Source of the DNA: SLLG01 sp964403935
Lineage (GTDB): Bacteria > Verrucomicrobiota > Verrucomicrobiia > Opitutales > Oceanipulchritudinaceae
Direction of reading: 5' to 3'
DNA length: 64,000 nt
Assembly (NCBI GenBank): GCA_964403935.1
Contig: CAYOIB010000002.1
Span: 36,971 to 100,970, forward strand
In this document: positions 44,871 through 52,453 of the stretch, in pieces
Layout of the letters: every line of letters starts with the position of its first letter
Numbering within the stretch: position 1 is the stretch's first letter
Program-made: the position numbers and the translations under genes
The notes under the pieces: generated by a model
What the model was told of the DNA's origin: nothing
The model's database searches: none
Seen by the model: the letters and a program-made list of their open reading frames with translations, nothing else

Positions 44871-46471
44871 CGCTCTTTTTCGACACTCCGAAGATTGAGC
44901 AGAAAGGAAGGTTCCAGTTCGAGGCCCTTAATCTCAGACCGGTGTACGGCATTCTGACGCCAGCTCGCGACAAACAGAAACGGAGCTTCATCGTGCACCA
45001 GCCGGTCGATGTGCTGATAGATACGCCCCCGCTCCGAATGCCCTGCGGCCCGCCGCGCCTCTTCGAGAAGATCGTCCAGTTCCTCATTCTCATAGTATCC
45101 GGAGTTGAATCCGCCTCGGTTGGGAAGCGCCTGAGAACTCAGAGACAGGGCAGGCAGCGTGTCCGGATCGCTTGTGATCCATGCCATCTGAGCCATCTCC
45201 GCCTGACCTTCCAAGCCTGAATTGACGCGGCTCAGGAAAGTGTTCCATTCAAAAACCTCAATCCGCAGGTTTAATCCAACGGCTGAAAGATCTGCCTGTA
45301 TTGCCTCCGCCATCGGCAGGGGATCCAGCATGCCGGATCCGCTTGTCGTTGCAAACAGACGCACTGTTGCTCCCTCGAAGCCAGCTTCGGCGATGAGCCT
45401 GCGCGCACGATCGGGATCATAGGGATAGGCCTCAAGCGCGGGATCTGCTGCCCAATCGAAGGCCGCAGGGATGATGCCATGCGCGATACGGGCCGTCCCT
45501 TGCAGAAGCTCGTTTACGATCGCTTCCTTGTTCACCGCAAAGTTTACCGCCCGCCGCATCCGCACATCGGAAAACGGCGGCTCCCGTGTATTCAGGATGA
45601 GAAACCAGAGATGCGGGCCCACCGTTTCCACCACCGTATAGGCATCCCGCGAACGCAGGTATCCGATCAGATCAGCCGGTGCTTCCACCAACAGGTCGAT
45701 CCCGCCAACAAGAAGCTCCGTCAGCCGTGCGTTAACATCCGGGAGGGGCCGAAAGATCAAGCGTCGCAAGCGGGTGAGCTCGTCATAATAATCCTCATAC
45801 CGCTCCAGGATCACCCAGCGTTGCCGCGACCATTCGACAAACTTCCAAGGGCCCGTTCCAGAAGGGTAGCGGCCCAAAGGTTGCGCGATATCCTGAACCC
45901 GGCGGGGAGATACCATGTAGCCGGAGGGATCCGCCAGGTTGGAGAGGAAGGGGGCGTAAGGCTCCTTGAGCTGAAAAATCACCGTGTAGTCATCCGGAGT
46001 CTGGATGTCTCCTATCATTGAATAGCGGAAACTCATTGGAAACGGTCCAGTGTCCGCCTCAGGATGTTTTGGATCCAGCATTCGCTGAAAGTTGTAGCGG
46101 ACGGCCTCGGCATTGAATTCGGAGCCATCATGAAAATGGACGCCCCGGCGTAGATGAAAGGTGAAGCGAGTGCCAGAAGCATCCGTCTCCCAGCTCTCCG
46201 CCAAGGCACCTTCCACTTCTAGACTGCCCCGCCTGAAGCGAACAAGCCCTTCGTACACTTGAGAAAGAATTCTGAAATCATTGGTCGTGGTAGCGACATG
46301 GGGATCGAGGGATCTCGGCTCGGCCACCTGCCCAATCACCAACATATCATCAGGCGTTCCCCCCGCTCCTCCACATCCAGCAAGGACTGGGAGAAGAAAC
46401 ACCACTGCCAGAAGCACCGAGACGGCCCGACCACAAGCCCGAACCCGGTTTCGTCCGTTCTGGCCTGACAC
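44867..46471 (-). CDS. Peptide-binding lipoprotein (DppA/OppA-like)
   Basis: 534 residues. Signal peptide with lipobox LLPVLAGC (Cys about residue 33), so a membrane-anchored lipoprotein. The SBP_bac_5 fold is supported by VIGQVAEPRSLDPHV, FNAEAVRYNFQRMLDP and VRRAVNFAVNKEAI-type MRRAVNFAVNKEAIVNEL. It captures the substrate for the two permease halves. The stop overlaps dppB and the start lies one base from the M42 peptidase stop, so the importer is physically tied to the osmoprotectant genes. Confidence 0.92.
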   Translation of the reverse strand: MSGQNGRNRVRACGRAVSVLLAVVFLLPVLAGCGGAGGTPDDMLVIGQVAEPRSLDPHVATTTNDFRILSQVYEGLVRFRRGSLEVEGALAESWETDASGTRFTFHLRRGVHFHDGSEFNAEAVRYNFQRMLDPKHPEADTGPFPMSFRYSMIGDIQTPDDYTVIFQLKEPYAPFLSNLADPSGYMVSPRRVQDIAQPLGRYPSGTGPWKFVEWSRQRWVILERYEDYYDELTRLRRLIFRPLPDVNARLTELLVGGIDLLVEAPADLIGYLRSRDAYTVVETVGPHLWFLILNTREPPFSDVRMRRAVNFAVNKEAIVNELLQGTARIAHGIIPAAFDWAADPALEAYPYDPDRARRLIAEAGFEGATVRLFATTSGSGMLDPLPMAEAIQADLSAVGLNLRIEVFEWNTFLSRVNSGLEGQAEMAQMAWITSDPDTLPALSLSSQALPNRGGFNSGYYENEELDDLLEEARRAAGHSERGRIYQHIDRLVHDEAPFLFVASWRQNAVHRSEIKGLELEPSFLLNLRSVEKER

Positions 46472-46472
46472 G

Positions 46473-47693
46473 TCAGCCAGCCCCCTTCTTTGATGGGTCC
46501 CTGTCCCCGGAAGCCGAGGGTGAACTCGAAATATCCGGGTGCGAATCCGATGCCATCTGGAAACTGTCCTCGTGCAGAAGCGGCCCGATCTGTACTTTCC
46601 GCGTTGATGGAAAATCGTCCAGACCCCGGGTGAGTTCCCGGGGATTGTGGAAAAGGGGCGGGGACTGAAGGTAAGCCAGTATCATCTGGCCCACTGCCTG
46701 GAGGGAATCGAGATGCGATCGCTCATACCCATGTGACGCATCGACCGCGAAGGCGGCCAGCGCCGTCCGGATATCATTTCCAGCTTCGACCGCCGAAGCA
46801 CTGTCGCACCGGTAGTAACGAAAGATGTCCCGCTCGTGAGGGATGGCGTTCTCTTCACACACATGCAGAAGCTGGTGCGTGAGATGAAAGTCGAAGGGCC
46901 CCGACGAATCGGCCATGGCAATGGTCACGCCATACTCGCTCGAACCCTGCCCGGGGGCACAAGTCGCATTATCAATCGTGACCATTTCGGAAACATCACC
47001 ATGCAAAACAGCAGAGGCTCCGATCCCAACTTCCTCGGAAATCGTAAACAGGAAATGGGTCGTTACCGGAAGCACGATCTCAGCCTCGCGCAAAGCCTTG
47101 GCCACTGCCAGGAGGGTGGCCACCCCGGCCTTGTTATCGAGATGCCGGGAAACAATGAAGTTGTTCGGCAACAGCTCCGCCTGCGCGTCCACCCCCACGA
47201 AATCACCCACACGGACTCCCAGAGCTTCCAGATCAGCCTTGGAGCCAACCCGTTCATCGATCCGCACCTCAAGGTTGCTCCAGGCGACCGGCTGTGTATC
47301 CACCCCTTCATTATAGACATGCCCCGAAGCCTTGAGCGGGAGGATGGTTCCGCGATAGATGGCACCGGCACTAAAGACGGATACACGCGCGCCTTCAGCG
47401 AATCGAGCCGACCACGTACCGACCGGCACAATCTCCAAGCGGCCATTATCCTTCAAACGGGACGTCATTGCCCCGATGGTGTCGAGGTGAACAACCACGG
47501 CTCGGGCCGCCCCGTTGTCCTTTCCTTCCATGGTGGCACGGATAGCCCCCCGCCGCGTCAATTCATAAGGGATGCCCAGCGCTGATAACTCACCACACAC
47601 ATCGCGCACGATCGGGTCGGTGTATCCTGAAGGGCTGTGAATACTGAGCAGATGCAACAGCTCCTGGATGAGGTACTCTAAATCGATATGCAT
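46473..47693 (-). CDS. M42-family peptidase of the NAGGN osmoprotectant cluster
   Basis: 406 residues from MHIDLEYLIQELLHLLSIHS; the frame upstream of this ATG is non-coding. Metallopeptidase signals: VVVHLDTIGAM, IVSRHLDNKAGVA (His, Asp), ISEEVGIGAS (Glu pair), VTIDNATCAPGQG and the late SHGYERSHLDSL. It matches the M42 subgroup found next to N-acetylglutaminylglutamine amide genes. Its role there is not established; it may break the dipeptide down after stress. Four bases downstream of the ngs stop. Confidence 0.88.
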   Translation of the reverse strand: MHIDLEYLIQELLHLLSIHSPSGYTDPIVRDVCGELSALGIPYELTRRGAIRATMEGKDNGAARAVVVHLDTIGAMTSRLKDNGRLEIVPVGTWSARFAEGARVSVFSAGAIYRGTILPLKASGHVYNEGVDTQPVAWSNLEVRIDERVGSKADLEALGVRVGDFVGVDAQAELLPNNFIVSRHLDNKAGVATLLAVAKALREAEIVLPVTTHFLFTISEEVGIGASAVLHGDVSEMVTIDNATCAPGQGSSEYGVTIAMADSSGPFDFHLTHQLLHVCEENAIPHERDIFRYYRCDSASAVEAGNDIRTALAAFAVDASHGYERSHLDSLQAVGQMILAYLQSPPLFHNPRELTRGLDDFPSTRKVQIGPLLHEDSFQMASDSHPDISSSPSASGDRDPSKKGAG

Positions 47694-47697
47694 AACC

Positions 47698-49395
47698 TTA
47701 CTTGCCTCTCGGCCCATGCATCCTGCCGGCCGCTGTATGCGGGAAGAGAAAATCGATAAACTTCTCCGCTGTGGGTGCCGGCTCATGATTGGCCAAGCCC
47801 GGACGCTCGTTTGCCTCAATGATCATATACTCTCCCTCTGAAATTGACGGGACCAGAAAATCCAGCCCCACCACCGGAATCTCCAGCACTCCGGCCGCCC
47901 TTATAGCGGCCTCCGCCAGGCTCGGGTGCAATTCGTGGGTGACATCATGGATCGTCCCGCCTGTGTGCAGATTCGCAGCCTTGCGCACACGCAACTGCCG
48001 CCCCTCCTCCGGAACATCATCCATGGCCAAGCCTTCGCCCCGAACACAACGTTCCGTTTCCGCATCAATCGGAATGAAACTCTCTCCGCCCGTCGCAGCC
48101 TTGCGGCGACGGCTGAGGCACTGAATCAGTTCCTTCACGGAGTGCCGCCCCGTTCCGCAGACAACCGGTGCCCGCCGAATTGCCGCCGCGACATACTCAC
48201 CATTGATAACAATAACTCGTAAATCATCCCCCTCGACAAACTCTTCCAGAAGGACCGTTGAGGAAAAGCGCTTCGCTTCCTTGATCGCCACCTCCAATTC
48301 ATCCATTTCCCGCACATCGACCGCAATGCCCTGCCCCTGCTCCCCACGCGAGGGCTTTACCACAACACGCTTGTATTGATTGAGGAATTTCCCGGCCTCC
48401 TCCATCCCGGACAGAACCAGCTGAGCCGGGACCCGCAGGCCCGCATCCTTCAGGAGCTCACGCGTCACCGCCTTGTCGTCGCACCGGCTCATGGCCACGG
48501 CTGTGGTCATCTCTGAGAGAGACTCCCGGCAGGTCACCCGACGTCCCCCCAGGTGGAGGCGGAAGTAACCGCGGGGCGGATCAATCGGATCCACCGTAAT
48601 GCCTCGCCGGAGCGCTTCATCAATAATGATACGGGCATAGGGATTGTATCCGGAGTCGGGGAAATCCCCCACATAGAGAGGTTCGTTGTGAGGATTGCGC
48701 GTCTTCACGGCAAAGATGGCAACACGCTTGAAACCCAGCTTCTCGTAGAGGCCCATGGCCCCTTCATTGGTATGGACAACGGAGAGATCAAGCTGATCAC
48801 GCCCGCGCTTATGATAATGATTAACCAGGTATCGAACCAACCCGGCCCCTATGCCGGGCATGGGGGCCTGGGGGTCAACCGCCAGAGACCACAGGCTCGA
48901 CCCATTCTCCAAATCATTGAAGCAAGCCACATGATCCACTCCGAGAGCCACCCCGACCACGCTTCCCGTTTCGTCACTCCGCGCCACAACATAGTCCAGG
49001 CGTTCATCCTTCCGACTCCCCCAGACAACCGCCTCGTCCACCTGCACCATGTTGTGAAGCCCGTAGATCCTATTGATCGCAGCAATTTCGTCACGCCGTT
49101 CGATTCGGCCAATAGAAAAGCCGAACTGCCCCTCCTCCGAGGGTTTATAATCCTCGAATCGAAGACGATAGGAGTGGGATGGATCAAGAAAGAGCCTCTG
49201 CGGCGAATAGCTGAGGACGATGTGAGGGTCTGTTAAGTAGAAGGCAATATCACGTTTACCCGGCTCCTCCTCGAGGATCGATCGGGCGACACTTTCAGGA
49301 GATGGAAAGGTGAAAGCGAACAAGAGCCGCCCCCACCCACAATCGAGGGCAACACCTGGAGCGGTGTATGTCACATCCTTTTTTGAGTCCGGCAT
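47698..49395 (-). CDS. ngs: N-acetylglutaminylglutamine synthetase (GNAT plus ATP-grasp)
   Basis: 565 residues from MPDSKKDVTYTAPGVALD. An N-terminal GNAT acetyltransferase domain (about 60-230: LWSLAVDPQAPMPGIGAGLV, LDLSVVHTNEGAMGLYEKLGF) is fused to an ATP-grasp ligase (about 300-560: VVVKPSRGEQGQGI, VLLEEFVEGDDLRVIV, GLDFLVPS, EYMIIEANERPGL). The combination is diagnostic for the enzyme that builds the dipeptide of NAGGN. It lies between the amidotransferase and the M42 peptidase. Confidence 0.93.
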   Translation of the reverse strand: MPDSKKDVTYTAPGVALDCGWGRLLFAFTFPSPESVARSILEEEPGKRDIAFYLTDPHIVLSYSPQRLFLDPSHSYRLRFEDYKPSEEGQFGFSIGRIERRDEIAAINRIYGLHNMVQVDEAVVWGSRKDERLDYVVARSDETGSVVGVALGVDHVACFNDLENGSSLWSLAVDPQAPMPGIGAGLVRYLVNHYHKRGRDQLDLSVVHTNEGAMGLYEKLGFKRVAIFAVKTRNPHNEPLYVGDFPDSGYNPYARIIIDEALRRGITVDPIDPPRGYFRLHLGGRRVTCRESLSEMTTAVAMSRCDDKAVTRELLKDAGLRVPAQLVLSGMEEAGKFLNQYKRVVVKPSRGEQGQGIAVDVREMDELEVAIKEAKRFSSTVLLEEFVEGDDLRVIVINGEYVAAAIRRAPVVCGTGRHSVKELIQCLSRRRKAATGGESFIPIDAETERCVRGEGLAMDDVPEEGRQLRVRKAANLHTGGTIHDVTHELHPSLAEAAIRAAGVLEIPVVGLDFLVPSISEGEYMIIEANERPGLANHEPAPTAEKFIDFLFPHTAAGRMHGPRGK

Positions 49396-49408
49396 GATAA
49401 AATACGGG

Positions 49409-51181
49409 TTAGATTCCCTGCTTTTGGAGCCAGAGTTCGAGAAGCGTGAGTTGCCAAAGCTTTGAGCCCCGCAGGGGCGTGAGGTGCTTCTCGGGATCGG
49501 CCAGCAAGCGCTCCACATAAGGCTGCTGAAACAAGCCTCGATCGCGAGCGGCCTGATTTGTCACGGCATCCCGCGCCATTTCCAGAAAATCACCCCGGAG
49601 GTACTTCAATGCGGGAACCGGAAAGTATCCTTTTGGTCGATCGATAACCTCATTCGGAATAATGGCCCGCGCCGCTTCCTTCAGCAGGTACTTGCCTCCG
49701 TCAGGCACCTTTAATTCCGCGGGAACAGCAGCGGCAAACTCTACCACCTCGTGATCGAGAAAGGGCACCCGAGCTTCCAGGCTGGCCGCCATCGTGTTGT
49801 TGTCGACCCGCTTCACCGGATCATCCACCAGCATGATCTCGGTGTCGATCCGAAGGGCCTTGTCCACCGCCCTCGAAGCACCCAAGCGGGCGAAATGCTG
49901 TTCGACAAAGTCCCGCGCATAATCGCGCTCCACAAACCGCGGATGCATGAGCTCACCGTAATCCTCAAAGTCACGGTCGAAAAAGACCCGCGCATAATCG
50001 CCTACAGGATCCTTGCTTTGAAGCATCGGGGGGTACCAGTGATAACCGCCAAAGATCTCATCCGCACCTTGGCCGCTTTGCACCACTTTGACGAATTTCG
50101 AGACCTCCTTCGAGAGCAGATAAAAACCGATATTATCATGGCTGACCATCGGCTCGGACATGTTCGCGATGCAATCCTGCAGCGCCGGCAAGGTGCGGGA
50201 ACTATCAATGAACAGCTTGTGGTGATTCGTTCCAAATCGCTTGGAGACGATATCCGAATATCGAAATTCATCTCCAGCCTCTTTGCCCACTGTTTCAAAA
50301 CCGATGGAGAATGTTTCGATATCCATGCCTTCTCTTTCGGCCAGCAAGCCGACGATGAGGCTGGAATCAAGACCGCCCGAAAGCAGGACACCCACCGGCA
50401 CATCAGCCGTCAACCGACGCTTTACGGCGGCACGCATAATATCGAGGGTCGCCGCTTTCCAATCGTCAAAGGAAAAGTCGCGGTGTTCGTCACGCGGTTC
50501 GTAGGAAAGTTCCCAATACCGGCGCTCCCGCCATTCACCGTTTGGCTCAATTGTAGCGATCGTGGCGGCAGGCAATTTCCGCACGCCCTTCAGAATCGTG
50601 TGCGGTGCGGGCACAACGGCATGAAAGGACATGTAGTAGTTGAGCGCTACCGGATCGAGTTCCGTATCGATATTCCCAGACTTCAAAAGTGCGGGCAACG
50701 TCGAGGCGAATCGAATGCCGTCTTTGTCCTTCGTATAATAGAATGGCTTGATGCCCAGGCGGTCCCGCCCGAAAATAACCCGGCCGGAATCACGCTCGCT
50801 GATAGCGAAAGCAAACATCCCGTTGAATCGCTCGACGCAACTGTCGCCCCACGCATGGTAGGCTTTCAGAATGACCTCGGTATCTCCCTGGCTGAAGAAA
50901 CGGTAACCTTTGCTTTCCAGTTCCGCCCTAAGCTCCCGGTAGTTATAAATCGCCCCATTGAATACGATGCTCAGTCCGAGATGAGGATCGCTCATCGGTT
51001 GATGAGAAGTGTCACTCAAATCAATAATCTTCAAACGCCGGTGGGCAAACCCCACGCGCCCTTGCAACAACATTCCATCGGCATCCGGCCCCCGGGCCTG
51101 CATCACCTCGCACATCCGGTTGAGCACGGCACTTCGTGCGCTGTCTCCACCGAAGCGAATCTCTCCACAAATTCCACACAT
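49409..51181 (-). CDS. asnO: N-acetylglutaminylglutamine amidotransferase (AsnB-like)
   Basis: 590 residues from MCGICGEIRFGG, where Cys2 is the class II glutamine amidotransferase nucleophile. RGPDADG, HRRLKIIDLS and FNGAIYNYRELR complete the glutaminase domain. The ATP-pyrophosphatase P-loop is GVLLSGGLDSSL, followed by GQGADEIFGGY and SLEARVPFLDHEVVEF of asparagine synthetases. It amidates the C-terminus of NAGG to give the osmoprotectant. First gene of the operon. A TATAAT at 51186-51191 lies only five bases upstream of the ATG. Confidence 0.93.
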   Translation of the reverse strand: MCGICGEIRFGGDSARSAVLNRMCEVMQARGPDADGMLLQGRVGFAHRRLKIIDLSDTSHQPMSDPHLGLSIVFNGAIYNYRELRAELESKGYRFFSQGDTEVILKAYHAWGDSCVERFNGMFAFAISERDSGRVIFGRDRLGIKPFYYTKDKDGIRFASTLPALLKSGNIDTELDPVALNYYMSFHAVVPAPHTILKGVRKLPAATIATIEPNGEWRERRYWELSYEPRDEHRDFSFDDWKAATLDIMRAAVKRRLTADVPVGVLLSGGLDSSLIVGLLAEREGMDIETFSIGFETVGKEAGDEFRYSDIVSKRFGTNHHKLFIDSSRTLPALQDCIANMSEPMVSHDNIGFYLLSKEVSKFVKVVQSGQGADEIFGGYHWYPPMLQSKDPVGDYARVFFDRDFEDYGELMHPRFVERDYARDFVEQHFARLGASRAVDKALRIDTEIMLVDDPVKRVDNNTMAASLEARVPFLDHEVVEFAAAVPAELKVPDGGKYLLKEAARAIIPNEVIDRPKGYFPVPALKYLRGDFLEMARDAVTNQAARDRGLFQQPYVERLLADPEKHLTPLRGSKLWQLTLLELWLQKQGI

Positions 51182-51400
51182 AGTTATTATAGTTTTACGC
51201 CCCGAACGGCGCGGCACCCAGGGCTAAGGATAATGCGCTATTATCATCCAGCTTCATGCATCGAGCATCTCTCACCCGCCCGCATGGGCGATTGTGCAAT
51301 GAAACGTCCAATCCATGACCTGTCAAAGGGAGACTTGAAATCCCTTCCCTTCCCTGGCACCGGGCACCTTCCGGGGCCCCCGGAACATAGGCCCGAGGGC
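51182..51400 (-). promoter_or_regulatory. Upstream region of the osmoprotectant operon
   Basis: 219 bases between the ArsR-methyltransferase stop and asnO, with no gene. It contains TATAAT (51186-51191, minus strand) right before the ATG, a dyad GATAAT-N5-ATTATC at 51229-51245 that could be an operator or part of another promoter, and a strong GC palindrome at 51369-51385 just after the upstream gene. Confidence 0.45.
51369..51385 (-). terminator. GC palindrome after the ArsR-methyltransferase gene
   Basis: TTCCGGGGCCCCCGGAA is symmetrical around one base, 16 bases past the stop codon of the gene. There is no T-run. It may act as a terminator or transcript-end stabiliser. Its left half, with flank, recurs at 58892-58908. 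Confidence 0.4.
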
Positions 51401-52333
51401 TCACGCCGACTTTATGGCAGAAGCGAGGATTGTCTCGAAGTGCGGTTCCACTGACTCCCGGGCCACCGTGTCGATTGCGATCTGGGAAAACCCGGCTTCC
51501 TCCAGCCACCGATGGATGTCGATATGTGTAAAGCCGAGCCACACATCTCCGTAGAGCTCCCGTGCGCGCTCGAAATCGTGTTCTTTCAGGTCGAGGACGA
51601 CAATCGAGCCACCGGGTCGCAGGATGCGGAAGGCTTCGCGCAGAGCCCGCTGGGGGCGCCGGGCGTGGTGAAGAGCCTGGCTGAGAATGGCGAGATCGAC
51701 ACCATCCGCTGGCAGGGGAACATCTTCGATATCACCCTCATGGTACGCCAGATTCGAGATTCCATTCTCTCGGGCGAGGGTCATCCCCACCTCCACCATT
51801 CGGGGCGAATTATCAATGCAATGCACAAACCGGGCACGGCGGGCGATCAACTGTGAGAGCACCCCCTCCCCTGCACCCAGATCGGCGACCTCGATCGGCG
51901 GGATGAGATTCAGCAGGAGATGGCCGATGGCTTCCCAGGATCGTCCTGGGCAATAGTTCCGTCCAAGGCGGCCCGCTACCTCGTCAAAATAGCGTTGGGT
52001 CTGACGCCGCCGTCGGTCGAGGATCCGCTTCAGGTGAAGCTGGTCCGCCTGGGTATCTCCATTTCGCGCCGCCGCGAGAGCCGCCTCCAGCAGGGTGCGA
52101 CGATCGCCCGACGCAGGCAACTGGAGGCGATAGAAGGCTCGCTTCCCGTCGCGTCGATCGATGACAAACCCGCCCTGACGCAGGATTGCCAGGTGCGAGG
52201 AAATCCGGGACTGCCCCATATCAAGCACTTCCTGAAGCTCGGCCACGGAGAGCTCCTCCTCATTGAGGAGAAGAATGATCCGCAGGCGCGTGGCATCCGC
52301 GAGCAGCTTCAGCGTGTCAAGTGGCTCGGACAT
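51401..52333 (-). CDS. ArsR-family regulator fused to SAM methyltransferase
   Basis: 310 residues. Residues 1-95 are a winged-helix ArsR domain (LADATRLRIILLLNEEELSV, QSRISSHLAILRQGGFV) without the metal-binding cysteines of the arsenic sensors. Residues about 110-310 are a class I methyltransferase (VADLGAGEGVLSQLIARR, GDIEDVPLPADGVDLAILSQ, LREAFRILRPGGSIVVLDL). Such fusions are often found beside methionine-cycle genes and may couple SAM binding to gene control; here those genes are not visible. A hairpin-rich leader precedes the start. Confidence 0.87.
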   Translation of the reverse strand: MSEPLDTLKLLADATRLRIILLLNEEELSVAELQEVLDMGQSRISSHLAILRQGGFVIDRRDGKRAFYRLQLPASGDRRTLLEAALAAARNGDTQADQLHLKRILDRRRRQTQRYFDEVAGRLGRNYCPGRSWEAIGHLLLNLIPPIEVADLGAGEGVLSQLIARRARFVHCIDNSPRMVEVGMTLARENGISNLAYHEGDIEDVPLPADGVDLAILSQALHHARRPQRALREAFRILRPGGSIVVLDLKEHDFERARELYGDVWLGFTHIDIHRWLEEAGFSQIAIDTVARESVEPHFETILASAIKSA

Positions 52334-52453
52334 AATACGGCGGGTGCCGCCCCAAGGATCGGGCGGAACAGTCGTGGCCCGAGCCGGTCAGTCGTTCCGG
52401 CTCCCTCTGGCACCGTGCATGTGGGAGCGGCTTCTTGATCGGCTTGGACGGGT
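52334..52453 (-). promoter_or_regulatory. Structured leader of the ArsR-methyltransferase gene
   Basis: 120 bases between the GreA-like stop and the ArsR-methyltransferase ATG. On the minus strand two perfect hairpins follow each other: GAGCCGG-N9-CCGGCTC (52381-52403) and CCGCCC-N8-GGGCGG (52347-52366), the second ending 13 bases before the ATG. They could end the upstream transcript, block translation, or be parts of an RNA sensor. I could not match them to a known riboswitch. Confidence 0.4.

Noticed and set aside
51401..52453. SAH, SAM-II or cobalamin riboswitch before the ArsR-methyltransferase gene
   Set aside because: Hairpins are present, but the conserved single-stranded cores of these classes could not be found; kept only as an unassigned structured leader.
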